Positions 1-9,766 of a stretch of DNA of 64,000 bases are shown one piece after another (the first letter of the stretch is position 1; each line of letters starts with the position of its first letter). Both the position numbers and the translations under genes were made by a program. The stretch is from Bacteroidales bacterium (GTDB lineage Bacteria > Bacteroidota > Bacteroidia > Bacteroidales > P3), in assembly GCA_030523765.1 (NCBI GenBank), contig JAUNHX010000004.1:62001-126000 (forward strand). Direction: 5' to 3'. The notes below the pieces were generated by a model that was given only the letters and a program-made list of their open reading frames with translations, did no database searches and was not told the DNA's origin.

Positions 1-2014
1 TGATCGTACCAACAAGGCTGCTGTTGTCAAAATGCCACTGCAGGATGCCGTTGATGCGATGCCCTCGTGTGGGGAAGGAGGCTCGATCGAGGGTGTCGAT
101 GCTGATGGAGGCGTAAGGGGTGAGGCATTGGTTGCGAAGCCAGCTTTGATAAGGAGAGTATTCGGGAACTTGCTGTACCATGAGCTGGTTGAAGTTGAGG
201 AACGACTGGCTGATACCGGTAGCGATGTGGCTGTGGCCGTTGAAATGGTGTGAGAGGTAGAGACGAAGATCGTGACTATAACTCTTGGTGTTGGCATAAA
301 GGCTGTCGACATCACACATATCATAGAAACCACGACGGAAACTATAGGAGGCGTTGAGATCGAGGCCTCGCCGTTTGCCATAGGTGGCTTGCACATAGAG
401 ACGTGGGTTGAGGCTGAGACGGGCGTTGAGATAGGCTTGGAAGCCTTTTGGCTTTCGAGCATTAAAGCTGCTGGAGAAGAGGATGGCGGCCCCCTCTTCG
501 GTGTCGGCACGATATTTGAAACCATAGGAGAGAGGTTTCTGCGATTGGAAATTCATAACCAGATCGTAGGTCTGCTCTTCGGTATTTCCCTCTTTGTTGG
601 TGGTCTTATTACGAATACGCAAATCGTAGGTGACGTCGGAGAAATGACCTGAACCCATGAAGGCTTCGATGGCTTTCTCGATATCGCCCAATTTGAGGGG
701 TTGACGCTGATCTACTTGCTGTTGCTCGGATACCCAGTGCGACTGTTTTTCATCTAAGTGGTTGAGGGTGATGGAATGGAGGTGGATATTATTGGATACC
801 AACAACTGGGAGTTATGGAGGGGTTGGTAGGTGATGCCTTGCCATTGGAACGACTTGGAGATATGGCTTACCGCTTGGAGATGGGGGATGATGGAGGCAG
901 ATGTGCTATAGCCTTGCTGGATAAACTGGGAGAGGTGAAGACTGTCGGTGGTGGTGGCGATAGAGAGGGTGTCGGGTGTGGGATGGAGATAGATTTGGCA
1001 TAAGGCGACCTCCTCTTGATGGTTGCCATCGAGTGAGGAGGAGATCAAGGTTTCGAGCAGCTGCCCCCAGGAATCAATGCTATCGGTGATGCGGGTGCTG
1101 GCATTGGCATCGATACCAACAAGGATATCGGCACCCAACTGGTAGCAGATGGATGCCGGAAGACTGCTGACGAGTCCGCCGTCGATTAGCAGGGTGCTGT
1201 CGATAACGACGGGGAATGAGATACTGGGGCGCGCCACGCTGGCTCGGACGGCAGCATCGAGATGTCCATGGGTAAGCACTATAGGAAGACCGCTATGGGT
1301 GTTGGTAGCTACACAGGCAAAAGGGATGGGGAGATGAAGGAAATTGGTATCGGAGGGATAGAGATGACCGATATTATTGAAGAGGCTCTCGAAACTGGAG
1401 CCAATGGCGAGGTTGCTGAGGGTATCGTTGCCTAACATCTTGGAGAGATCTACATTCTTGCTCTCGCCCAAGCGAGGCCATTCCACACTGCATAGCGCCT
1501 CTTGGATGGCGTGGGTGCTGAAGCCCATAGAGTAGAGAGATCCGATAACGGCACCGATACCGGTGCCTACCACATAATCGATAGGGATATGCATTTCCTC
1601 TATCCTACGGAGAACACCTATCTGACTGACACATTCGGCGGCACCACCACTGAGGACGACTCCTATACGGGGACGCGATAAATGATCCATCCGATGAAGG
1701 GTATCGGTTTCTGCTAAATCCTCATAATGGATGAGACGTCCTACCGACTCAAGGGGTTTTCCCATGAAGAAGACACCCCAATACTGATCGCCATTGGGAT
1801 AGGTGCAACGCCCTTTGCCATTGGGAAGATTGTTGAAGAATTCGCCTTCAAAACGACTACCATCGGCAAAGAGGTAGATGCCACGACTGTGGTCGGCATT
1901 GAGGAAGATAGCGCTATCGGCAACCTGTTGGGTATGTCCGACAGAGGGGAAGAAAAGCATAAGGGCTATTGAGAGTAGCGTTAACCGATAACTGACAATG
2001 TGTTTGTTGTTCAT
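1..2014 (-). CDS. Patatin-like outer-membrane protein with MORN repeats, nucleophile serine missing (3' end outside window)
   Basis: The reading frame opens at the ATG at 2014 and runs uninterrupted off the left edge (671 residues seen). In order: a signal peptide (residues 1-30), two MORN-like repeats (about 44-86, with F-x-G-E-F, P-N-G-K-G and Y-P-N-G-D), a patatin domain (about 114-330), a POTRA-like stretch, and the start of a beta-barrel rich in alternating aromatic residues. This is the architecture of PlpD-type outer-membrane patatins, which are lipases of the BamA superfamily. The usual G-x-S-x-G motif reads G150-T-G-I-G154, so the nucleophile position is Gly152. The oxyanion-loop K/R is Glu127. 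The partner Asp survives as D278 in a D-G-G motif. By family logic this copy should not hydrolyse lipids, so a structural or binding role is more likely. No convincing promoter was found; a T9G7 tract lies about 150 bases upstream. Confidence 0.85.
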   Translation of the reverse strand, partial: MNNKHIVSYRLTLLSIALMLFFPSVGHTQQVADSAIFLNADHSRGIYLFADGSRFEGEFFNNLPNGKGRCTYPNGDQYWGVFFMGKPLESVGRLIHYEDLAETDTLHRMDHLSRPRIGVVLSGGAAECVSQIGVLRRIEEMHIPIDYVVGTGIGAVIGSLYSMGFSTHAIQEALCSVEWPRLGESKNVDLSKMLGNDTLSNLAIGSSFESLFNNIGHLYPSDTNFLHLPIPFACVATNTHSGLPIVLTHGHLDAAVRASVARPSISFPVVIDSTLLIDGGLVSSLPASICYQLGADILVGIDANASTRITDSIDSWGQLLETLISSSLDGNHQEEVALCQIYLHPTPDTLSIATTTDSLHLSQFIQQGYSTSASIIPHLQAVSHISKSFQWQGITYQPLHNSQLLVSNNIHLHSITLNHLDEKQSHWVSEQQQVDQRQPLKLGDIEKAIEAFMGSGHFSDVTYDLRIRNKTTNKEGNTEEQTYDLVMNFQSQKPLSYGFKYRADTEEGAAILFSSSFNARKPKGFQAYLNARLSLNPRLYVQATYGKRRGLDLNASYSFRRGFYDMCDVDSLYANTKSYSHDLRLYLSHHFNGHSHIATGISQSFLNFNQLMVQQVPEYSPYQSWLRNQCLTPYASISIDTLDRASFPTRGHRINGILQWHFDNSSLVGTI

Positions 2015-2167
2015 AAAAAATTTCTTATCGATGAGGATCTTAAAAGAAACATTCCTCATTTCTTGTCAACCTTTTGTGCTGCACCATAACGGTGACGGCA
2101 TCAGTTTTGTTTATCCCCTTATTTGTTGATTCCTACATTGAAATGCCGATGAAAAGGAGAAGGGATA

Positions 2168-2183
2168 TTTTTTTTTGGGGGGG
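2168..2183. repeat. Homopolymer junction: nine T then seven G
   Basis: Nine T (2168-2176) abut seven G (2177-2183) in the 288-base gap between purL and the patatin gene, about 155 bases upstream of the patatin ATG. Long G/C runs in promoter or leader regions are classic sites of slipped-strand length change. No promoter elements were recognised near it, so any regulatory effect is only a possibility. Confidence 0.6.
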
Positions 2184-2226
2184 TGACAGTTGTAGTTATG
2201 TTATGATATCTAGTTTGGTATCTATA

Positions 2227-2265
2227 ACCGTCTGTTATAACAATAGTGCTGCTATAACAGACGGT
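2227..2265. other. Perfect 13-bp inverted repeat downstream of purL
   Basis: Arms at 2227-2239 and 2253-2265 are perfect reverse complements around a 13-base loop. It lies 38 bases beyond the purL stop, so it should form a stable hairpin at the 3' end of the purL transcript. In the minus direction no T-run follows. On the plus side a run of nine T follows a few bases later, although no plus-strand gene precedes it. It may be a processing or stability hairpin, or an operator-like palindrome. Confidence 0.6.
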
Positions 2266-2302
2266 ATGAATGCTTTTTTTTTAACCATCCAAAGGAAGGG
2301 TA

Positions 2303-5300
2303 TTATTTAAAGTAGGCGACGCCACTTTCGAAGAGTCGCTGATCTTGATCACCGTAGATATTGAAGTAGGTGCCTTTACTTCGACGCTCGCTATGACCCA
2401 TTTTACCTAACACACGTCCGTCGGGACTTGTGATACCTTCGATGGCATGATAGGATCCGTTGAGGTTGTATTCCTCATCCATGGTGGGATGACCTTGGAG
2501 GTCGACATATTGGGTGGCTACCTGACCATTCTTGAGGAGACGATCAATCCATTCTTGAGGAGCAACGAAACGCCCTTCGCCATGCGACATGGGGATGACG
2601 TAGGTGTTGCCCAGGGTGGCTTGCTGCAGCCAAGGACTCAGATTGGAGGTAACGCGAGTGTAAGCCATCTTGCTTTGGTGACGACCGATGGTGTTGAAGG
2701 TGAGCGTGGGTGCGTCGGCACTTTGAGGACGGATTTCGCCATAGGGGACGAGACCCAATTTTACCAATGCCTGGAAACCATTGCAGATACCCAACATAAG
2801 TCCATCGCGATGGTTCAACATATCCATTACCGCATCGGCAATTTGCGGGTTGCGGAAGACACTGGTGATGAATTTGGCAGAGCCTTCGGGTTCATCGCCT
2901 GCCGAGAAGCCACCAGGAATCATGATGATTTGACTGTTGTTGATGGCGCGCACATAGGCATCGACACTCTCACGTATTTGCTGTCCGTTTTGATTGCGGA
3001 ATACGATGATTTCGCTTTCGGCACCCGCGCGGTTGAAAGCACGTGCACTATCGTATTCACAATTGGTACCGGGGAAGGCAGGAATGAAGACATGCGGTTG
3101 GGATACTTTATGCTTGCATTGGTAAATGCTCTTGAAGTCGACCGGTTGTTCGGCCTTGAAGGGAGTAGCAGCGGCGTTACTACGTGTGGGGAATACTCCT
3201 TCGAGGGTTTGCTGCCATGCGGCAAGCACCTCTTGGTGATCAATGGTAACCCCTCTGTATTCGAAGCCACCTCGATGAGCATCACCACTGAGCACTTGGC
3301 CAATGACCTGATAGTGGAAGGGGAGCTGCGCCTGGCCATCAACCTCGAGGAGGATGGCACCATAATCCTTGCGGGTGAGATGATCAATGGTGATATTATC
3401 GTTGATACGAACACCCAAGCCGTTGCCGAAAGCCATCTTGCTGACCGCCTCGATGATGCCACCGAACCCAATGGCGTATGCCGAATAGATGGGTCCCATC
3501 ACCTCTTCATCTTTGTGGCGGAGGGCGATGGTTTGGTGAAGCAAATCATACTGACGGAGAACATCCTCATAGTCGGGCATGCCGTAGGCATCTTTCTTGA
3601 TGTCGAGCAATACGAGTTGGGATCCAGGTTGTTTCAACTCGGGGGTAAGGATATGATAGAGGTTGTCGGTCGATACGGCGAAACTACACATGGTGGGAGG
3701 CACGTCGATATCGTTGAAGGTACCACTCATAGAGTCTTTGCCACCAATGGCAGGAAGATGAAGACCCATCTGAGCGTTGTAGGCACCTAGCAAGGCGGCG
3801 AACGGCTCACCCCAACGATAGGGATCGTTACCTAATTTCTTGAAATACTCCTGGAAGGTAAGACGGATTTTGCGGACATCGCCACCAGCAGCGGCAATCT
3901 TGGCTACAGAACTGACCACAGCATAAACGGCACCGTGGAAGGGGCTCCAGCTGGTTTGATAAGGATCCATGCCGTACGACATCAGAGTGACGGTTTCGCA
4001 TTTGCCATCGAGCAACGGTAGTTTACCAACCATACACTGTGTGGGGGTAAGTTGATAGCGGCCACCAAAAGGCATGACAACGCTACCAGCACCGATAGAA
4101 CTGTCGAACATCTCGACAAGTCCTTTCTGCGAACAAACATTGAGGTCGGCCATTGTGGAAAGCCATACCTGCTTGATATCGGACGTTTCGGCCACGGGCG
4201 TTTCCTCTTGCTTAGGCATATGAACGCTTACGGTAGTTTCTTGATGGGCACCATTGGTATCGATGAAACGACGACTGAGGTTGACAATCTCTTTGCCTCG
4301 CCAATTGATCACCATACGAGGTTCGGCAGTAACGGTGGCTACGACGGTAGCTTCGAGATTCTCCTCGTCGGCATATTTCAACATCTGGTCGACATCCTTG
4401 GGATCGACAACCACAGCCATACGCTCTTGACTCTCGCTGATGGCGAGTTCGGTGCCATCAAGACCAGCATATTTCTTGGGAACTTTATCGAGATTGATCT
4501 GCAAGCCATCGGCCAATTCGCCAATGGCAACACTGACGCCACCAGCACCAAAGTCGTTGCATTTCTTGATGAGTTTCGACACTTCTTCTCGACGGAAGAG
4601 ACGTTGGATTTTACGCTCGGTGGGGGCGTTACCTTTCTGTACCTCGGCGCCACAAGTGGTGAGGCTCTTGGTGGTGTGGCTCGTGGAGGCACCTGTAGCA
4701 CCGCCAATTCCATCACGACCAGTGCGACCACCCAAGAGGATGATGATATCGCCAGGATCGGAGGTGAGTCGCTGAACGGCACGACGAGGGGCAGCAGCGA
4801 TAACGGCGCCTATCTCCATGCGTTTGGCCACATAGTTGGGATGATAGATTTCGTTAACTAGGCCAGTGGCGAGACCTATCTGGTTGCCGTAGGAGCTATA
4901 GCCACGAGCGGCGGTGGTAACGATTTTACGCTGGGGGAGTTTGCCCGAAAGGGTTTCATTCAACGGTTTGGTAGGATCGGCAGCACCCGTTACACGCATG
5001 GCTTGATAGACATATGTACGTCCGCTCAAGGGGTCGCGGATACAACCACCGAGGCAAGTGGCAGCACCACCGAAAGGTTCAATTTCGGTGGGGTGGTTAT
5101 GGGTTTCGTTTTTGAAATTGATAAGCCATTCCTCTTCTACACCATCGATAGTAACGGGGACAACGATAGAGCAGGCGTTGATCTCGTCGGAGGGCTCTTG
5201 ATCGTTGAGATATCCCGTTTTCTTGAGCCGTTTGGCTGCCAGGGTACCGATATCCATGAGGCATACAAACTTGTCGTTGCGTCCCTCATACTGTGTTTTA

Positions 5301-6082
5301 TGATCGGCAAGGTATTGCTGGAAGGCACCTTCGATGAGGGGGCGATAATAGCCTTCGTCGAAGGTAACATCTTTGAGTTCGGTGGCGAAGGTGGTGTGAC
5401 GGCAGTGGTCACTCCAATAGGTGTCGAGCACCCGTATCTCGGTCATGGAGGGATCCCGTTTCTCCTCGTTAAGGAAATAGCGTTGAATATGCTTGAAGTC
5501 GGCAAACGTCATAGCCAATCCGAGGGAGTTATAGAGTTTGAGGAGATCGCTGTCGGCCATGGTGGCGAAGCCGTCGAGGATAGCCACATCGGCTGGTTGT
5601 TCGAAATTATCAACCAGGGTGTCGGGTTTCACCTCGTCAGTAAGACGACTATCGACAGGGTTGACGCAGTGTTTGATGATGGCCTCTTTCTGTTGCTCGG
5701 TGAAATGGCCAGCAATAACATAGGTGGTAGCCGATTTGATGATAGGATTCTCTTGGTCGGCCAGGAGTTTGACACACTGCTCGGCAGAGTCGGCTCGCTG
5801 ATCGAACTGACCAGGGAGATATTCGACTGAGAAACAGAAATCGTTGTCGCCTTTGGGGAAATGCTCTTCATATACAAGGTCGACAGGGGGTTCAGAGAAT
5901 ACGGTGCCTAACGCCTTCTGATAGGTGGCATCGGAGATATTTTCGATGTCGTAGCGCACCATTGTGCGGACATTTTCTGCCTCAATATTGAGGTAGTTGG
6001 CCATCTCTTCGTGGAGTTCCTTAGCCTTGATGGCATAGTCGGCTTTCTTTTCGACGTAAATACGTCTTACACCATTGGTCAT
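2303..6082 (-). CDS. purL: Phosphoribosylformylglycinamidine synthase (large single-chain type)
   Basis: Catalyses the fourth step of purine synthesis, converting FGAR plus glutamine and ATP to FGAM, in the cytoplasm. The 1259-residue length matches the single-chain PurL that carries its own glutaminase. The synthase half includes the S-D-H-C-R-H-T-T-F motif and F-G-G-A-A-T-C-L-G-G-C-I-R-D. The C-terminal glutaminase domain starts near residue 985, with the nucleophile Cys1100 in G-I-C-N-G-F-Q and the S-H-G-E-G-R-F segment. The ATG at 6082 follows the plain family start. The acyltransferase gene upstream ends 56 bases away on the same strand, so the two may share a transcript. No key residue appears to be missing. 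Confidence 0.97.
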   Translation of the reverse strand: MTNGVRRIYVEKKADYAIKAKELHEEMANYLNIEAENVRTMVRYDIENISDATYQKALGTVFSEPPVDLVYEEHFPKGDNDFCFSVEYLPGQFDQRADSAEQCVKLLADQENPIIKSATTYVIAGHFTEQQKEAIIKHCVNPVDSRLTDEVKPDTLVDNFEQPADVAILDGFATMADSDLLKLYNSLGLAMTFADFKHIQRYFLNEEKRDPSMTEIRVLDTYWSDHCRHTTFATELKDVTFDEGYYRPLIEGAFQQYLADHKTQYEGRNDKFVCLMDIGTLAAKRLKKTGYLNDQEPSDEINACSIVVPVTIDGVEEEWLINFKNETHNHPTEIEPFGGAATCLGGCIRDPLSGRTYVYQAMRVTGAADPTKPLNETLSGKLPQRKIVTTAARGYSSYGNQIGLATGLVNEIYHPNYVAKRMEIGAVIAAAPRRAVQRLTSDPGDIIILLGGRTGRDGIGGATGASTSHTTKSLTTCGAEVQKGNAPTERKIQRLFRREEVSKLIKKCNDFGAGGVSVAIGELADGLQINLDKVPKKYAGLDGTELAISESQERMAVVVDPKDVDQMLKYADEENLEATVVATVTAEPRMVINWRGKEIVNLSRRFIDTNGAHQETTVSVHMPKQEETPVAETSDIKQVWLSTMADLNVCSQKGLVEMFDSSIGAGSVVMPFGGRYQLTPTQCMVGKLPLLDGKCETVTLMSYGMDPYQTSWSPFHGAVYAVVSSVAKIAAAGGDVRKIRLTFQEYFKKLGNDPYRWGEPFAALLGAYNAQMGLHLPAIGGKDSMSGTFNDIDVPPTMCSFAVSTDNLYHILTPELKQPGSQLVLLDIKKDAYGMPDYEDVLRQYDLLHQTIALRHKDEEVMGPIYSAYAIGFGGIIEAVSKMAFGNGLGVRINDNITIDHLTRKDYGAILLEVDGQAQLPFHYQVIGQVLSGDAHRGGFEYRGVTIDHQEVLAAWQQTLEGVFPTRSNAAATPFKAEQPVDFKSIYQCKHKVSQPHVFIPAFPGTNCEYDSARAFNRAGAESEIIVFRNQNGQQIRESVDAYVRAINNSQIIMIPGGFSAGDEPEGSAKFITSVFRNPQIADAVMDMLNHRDGLMLGICNGFQALVKLGLVPYGEIRPQSADAPTLTFNTIGRHQSKMAYTRVTSNLSPWLQQATLGNTYVIPMSHGEGRFVAPQEWIDRLLKNGQVATQYVDLQGHPTMDEEYNLNGSYHAIEGITSPDGRVLGKMGHSERRSKGTYFNIYGDQDQRLFESGVAYFK

Positions 6083-6138
6083 ATAATATAATGTTTTATT
6101 TATTCTATATAATAAGGGTTGTTCGTTGCGGTGTGGGG

Positions 6139-6702
6139 TTATAGGTTGGCTTGCTTGTTGAAAAGCTCGGGGTGACGAGCTGTAACGTTTTGATAGAAGG
6201 CCATAATTTGACGAATGTCGCTATTCCAATCACCCGTAGGATATAAGGTAGGGCCAAAACCCATGTGCTTGGTTTCGTAGTTCATATAGCTTAGCACGAT
6301 GGGGACATTGGCTTTGACGGCAATCTCATAGAAGCCCCGTTTCCAACGTTTTACCCATTTGCGTGTACCTTCGGGGGTGATGAGGAGGGTTAGTTCTTGG
6401 TGAGTATCGAAATAATGAACGGCTTGCTTGACGATATCGTTGTGGGGATTGCCCCGATCGACGGGCAAACAACCGGCCCATTTAAGGAAGGGACGAGTGA
6501 AAAAGTTGAAGAACTCCTTTTTGACCAAGAACCGGATATTAAATTTTTCTGAGAAGGCTACTGCGGCACCCGAAAAAAAGTCCTCCATTGCGGTATGAGG
6601 TGCCATAATCATTACACAGCGTCGCCATTCGGGATGGTCGCCTTGGGGAATATCAAATTTCCATCCACGGAGTTTTACTAGTCGTATCCAGATTTTCTTC
6701 AT
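6139..6702 (-). CDS. 1-acyl-glycerol-3-phosphate acyltransferase-like protein
   Basis: A 187-residue protein of the PlsC-type acyltransferase family (PF01553). The catalytic H-x4-D motif is seen as A-P-H-T-A-M-E-D near residue 36. The substrate-binding blocks G-C-L-P-V-D-R-G-N and T-P-E-G-T-R-K follow, with W-K-R-G-F-Y-E-I-A downstream. It is shorter than PlsC proper and has no clear long transmembrane helix, so it is probably peripheral to the inner membrane. It could acylate lysophosphatidate or another lipid; the true substrate cannot be read from the sequence. It sits between purL and a GT-C glycosyltransferase on the same strand. Confidence 0.85.
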   Translation of the reverse strand: MKKIWIRLVKLRGWKFDIPQGDHPEWRRCVMIMAPHTAMEDFFSGAAVAFSEKFNIRFLVKKEFFNFFTRPFLKWAGCLPVDRGNPHNDIVKQAVHYFDTHQELTLLITPEGTRKWVKRWKRGFYEIAVKANVPIVLSYMNYETKHMGFGPTLYPTGDWNSDIRQIMAFYQNVTARHPELFNKQANL

Positions 6703-6733
6703 CGTTGTGTTTCTCTTTTTTAGAGGTTAATGA

Positions 6734-8950
6734 CTATCGTAGGTAACTGCGAAACTGCTCGGCTTCGGCTTTCCGTCCATGCTCCTCAAAGCTGTTGGCG
6801 ATGGTGGAGAGGACACTACGGGTGGCAGTGTTCTGATCAAGGCCGCGGGCCATAAGCAGCTGAATGTAGCTTTGTATCATCTGATCGGTGACGACGTCGT
6901 GCTCGAGCATTTGAAGGATGATGGCTTCGGCCGACATGAGGTCGCCTTGCTGCATACGGATGTTCAAGGGGATAGTATAACCAATATCGGTGGTAGGCGA
7001 GTAGCGACGCAACTCATCGCAAAGGGCCATAGCGCTATTGAGGTCGCCTTTGTTGACATAGGCATAGGCGGCATAGGTGACGGCTTGGAGATGATGGGGT
7101 TGCTCACTGAGGATGGGTTGAGTGGCGAGGAGGACACTGTCGAACTGACCGCGTTGCAGATAAATGTTGGCCATATTGAGTAGCACCCCTTCGTTGGTAG
7201 GATCGGCCTTGAGGGCTTGGCGAAACAGGAGGAATGCGCTATCAATGTTGCCTTGTTGGAGTTGCTGATACCCCAAGAAATCGTTCTTGTCGTCGCGTTT
7301 GAGGATGATGGCGATGGGGGTGCCATCAACATCGATGGTGTGGATGGTGTTTTTGGGAGGGAAGTTGCTGCTACGCAGATATTCGGGATCCATGGCGGTA
7401 ATGTTGAATACGGCATAATCCCAATCTTCGTTGAACCGGTTGGCATAACGAAGGAATTTGTGTTGGTAGTGGGTGGTATCGTGACGGATATAGTATTTCA
7501 CATCATTGACAAGGAAGGAGCCGATGATGGTTTTTTCGCCATTGGGTTTATTGACAGGTTCACAATTTTGGAGGATCCATTCGGTGCCCCCTCGTACGGA
7601 GTGATAGTAGTAATCCATCTCGTACTGTCCTAGTTGTCTTTTGGTGCCACCCGAGAGTTCGTTGAAATAGACATACTCGTAGGGGTGATTACGGAAGCAA
7701 TGGAGGGCAGGAGGAATGAGGAGTAAGAAAGGAAGTGCGGTGGCTATATACTGCAGGAGACGCTTGCCACGATCTTGGAAGAGTTGTGCCAAGCCGTCGA
7801 AGCCAAGAGCTGCAGCAGCAACCATAGGGGGATAGGCAAACATGGAGTGACGCCATCCACCATATACGTTGGCATTGGTATAGACAATCCAAAATACGGG
7901 GAAGATGCAGCAAAAATAGAGCATGATACTCTCCATAGCACGTCTTTTTTTGAAGGCACCTACGAAAGGATAGAGGAGCCATCCGATGATGACGGCGATG
8001 GGGATGGTGGTGAGGATGAATTTAGGGGTATAATACCAGGGCAATTCGTTCGACATAATGAAGCGTCCTTCGTATATTTGACGAATGTTGATGGCGAACT
8101 GCGACATGGCATGATAGGAATCGATGGTGTTTTTGATGGGCGATTGCATAGCATAAGGCCACAACAACAATCCGGCAAAGAATCCTACAATGCAGATGGT
8201 TGCTGCATAACCTATCATTTTGAAAAGGGTATTCCAATCGAGAGCAGTCATGAAGCCTTCGCGTTTGCCCCCCTTGAGGGTTTGACGGTTGGCATTGGTG
8301 CTGAAGATAAGCCACATAAGGCCCCATAAACCTATATATCCTACAAGGATGAGGGCACCTACACGGATGCTGAGTGCGAAGGCAATGGAGAGGGCAAGCA
8401 TGATCATGGTGCTCCACTTAGGCTTGGGTGCCTGACGGAAAAACATCATCATATAATAGAGCGCCATCACCACTCCTGCTGCAAAGGGAATATCCTTGGG
8501 GTTGTTGAAGGAATGACCCAAGAAACGGGGTGAGAAGAACATGAGCAAGAGAGCCATCACAGCGGCACGCCATCCGGCCATACGCCATACGATGAGACCT
8601 ACGAAAAGCACTACCACCCATCCCAAGAATGCGTTGGCGGCATGACGTGTGCGCGAGATATCGTCGACATGGAATGTTTCGTTCCACCATGCGGTAACTA
8701 CATCGAACGAGCAACCATAATATTTGAGGTTCTCGAAAGTCATGCAGGTAGAATCCTGCCCGTCGGTTTTATAATAGTTGAGCACATTATAACCTTGAGG
8801 TACCTGGAACTTCATTTCATCGCCACTGTTGCCCGCATCGCGGCTCATCATAGGCATAGCGAAGAAAAGAATAACGGCAATGGTCAAAAAGGCCCACCAC
8901 CACGGGTTGTTTTTGTTCTCGGCTAAAAACTTCTTCATGTTCAATTGCAT
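6734..8950 (-). CDS. GT-C fold membrane glycosyltransferase with C-terminal TPRs
   Basis: 738 residues. About ten hydrophobic helices occupy residues 15-420. The first extracytoplasmic loop carries an acidic D-E pair (N-S-G-D-E-M, near residue 45), as expected for GT39/PMT-like GT-C enzymes that use polyprenyl-phosphate sugars. A soluble region follows, then tandem TPRs from about 555 to 700 (for example L-L-N-M-A-N-I-Y-L-Q-R-G-Q-F). The acceptor is unknown; the repeats suggest a protein partner. The Alg5-like GT2 just upstream is a plausible donor-making partner. Two in-frame ATGs (8950 and 8938) are possible starts. The first is used here, but the second places M-K-K at the start and is equally plausible. 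Confidence 0.75.
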   Translation of the reverse strand: MQLNMKKFLAENKNNPWWWAFLTIAVILFFAMPMMSRDAGNSGDEMKFQVPQGYNVLNYYKTDGQDSTCMTFENLKYYGCSFDVVTAWWNETFHVDDISRTRHAANAFLGWVVVLFVGLIVWRMAGWRAAVMALLLMFFSPRFLGHSFNNPKDIPFAAGVVMALYYMMMFFRQAPKPKWSTMIMLALSIAFALSIRVGALILVGYIGLWGLMWLIFSTNANRQTLKGGKREGFMTALDWNTLFKMIGYAATICIVGFFAGLLLWPYAMQSPIKNTIDSYHAMSQFAINIRQIYEGRFIMSNELPWYYTPKFILTTIPIAVIIGWLLYPFVGAFKKRRAMESIMLYFCCIFPVFWIVYTNANVYGGWRHSMFAYPPMVAAAALGFDGLAQLFQDRGKRLLQYIATALPFLLLIPPALHCFRNHPYEYVYFNELSGGTKRQLGQYEMDYYYHSVRGGTEWILQNCEPVNKPNGEKTIIGSFLVNDVKYYIRHDTTHYQHKFLRYANRFNEDWDYAVFNITAMDPEYLRSSNFPPKNTIHTIDVDGTPIAIILKRDDKNDFLGYQQLQQGNIDSAFLLFRQALKADPTNEGVLLNMANIYLQRGQFDSVLLATQPILSEQPHHLQAVTYAAYAYVNKGDLNSAMALCDELRRYSPTTDIGYTIPLNIRMQQGDLMSAEAIILQMLEHDVVTDQMIQSYIQLLMARGLDQNTATRSVLSTIANSFEEHGRKAEAEQFRSYLR

Positions 8951-9040
8951 TGATAGGTTTTAAGTGGTTGCGATAAGATTCATGATGACATATAGAAGGT
9001 TGCCCCCTTTGGGTACAACATGGATGATAAGAATGAAAAC

Positions 9041-9766
9041 CTAGTTCTTATATTTCTTTCTGATTTTCAACAACTCTTTAGGTGCCACAAGGAAATCTTT
9101 CTTTTTGAGGGTGCTACCTGCTACATCGATCCAATGGAAGAGGGGGTATTCGTAGATCTTGTTTGTGGCTTGCTCAGCGCCGTAGCGTTGTTTGTAGCGC
9201 GCCAAGAGCTCCACGTCGAAGAGCCATTTGGAGATGAAGGGCTCGGTGAAAATCTCCTGAACTACGGAAGTGCGGAAGAGTTTGGCACCACACTGGGTGT
9301 CGTAGACGGGGAGCTGTAGCATCATAGAGGCACAGGTGGCGAAGCAGCGTCCTAAGTAGTGGCGTAGTTTTTTGCGACGAACTTCAGCACCCAATCGCAT
9401 AAGGCGCAATCCCATCACGGAGTCGTATCCCTTTTCTGCCCATGCCACGAAATGGGGTATTTCGTAGAGAGGGGTGGCCAGGTCGGCATCCCAGAAGCAG
9501 ATATAATTGGGATACATTGTTTGGGCAGCATGGAGCATGCCTTTGCGAACAGCTTCGGCTTTGCCACCATTGGGTTGGATGTCGAGCACATGAAGGCGGG
9601 CATGCTGTTGACATAGCTGCTGGAGCACCTCAAGGGTGTTGTCGCGACTGCCGTCGTTGGCAAAGAGGAATTCGATATCGTCGTGTTGTTGGGCGAAATC
9701 GAGAAACTCCTGCTGTGGCAAACGGCGAGCTTCGTTATAACAGGGCACCACTACTACTGTCTTCAT
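9041..9766 (-). CDS. Family 2 glycosyltransferase, dolichyl/polyprenyl-phosphate glucosyltransferase-like
   Basis: 241 residues, cytoplasmic GT-A fold. Motifs in order: V-V-V-P-C-Y-N-E-A at the N-terminus, F-A-N-D-G-S-R-D-N-T (nucleotide site), D-A-D-L-A-T-P (the metal-binding D-x-D), and D-T-Q-C-G-A-K-L-F. This set is typical of Alg5/DPM-type enzymes that move a sugar from UDP- or GDP-sugar to a polyprenyl phosphate. No membrane helices are seen. Its start codon overlaps the folD stop (ATGA, 9763-9766), so it is translated from the same mRNA as folD. The next gene encodes a GT-C enzyme, which would use exactly such a lipid-linked donor. Confidence 0.85.
   Translation of the reverse strand: MKTVVVVPCYNEARRLPQQEFLDFAQQHDDIEFLFANDGSRDNTLEVLQQLCQQHARLHVLDIQPNGGKAEAVRKGMLHAAQTMYPNYICFWDADLATPLYEIPHFVAWAEKGYDSVMGLRLMRLGAEVRRKKLRHYLGRCFATCASMMLQLPVYDTQCGAKLFRTSVVQEIFTEPFISKWLFDVELLARYKQRYGAEQATNKIYEYPLFHWIDVAGSTLKKKDFLVAPKELLKIRKKYKN

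Noticed and set aside
2447-3790. 447-codon plus-strand open frame inside purL
   Set aside because: It is the antisense shadow of a strongly conserved enzyme, has low-complexity composition, and shows no family motif or promoter.
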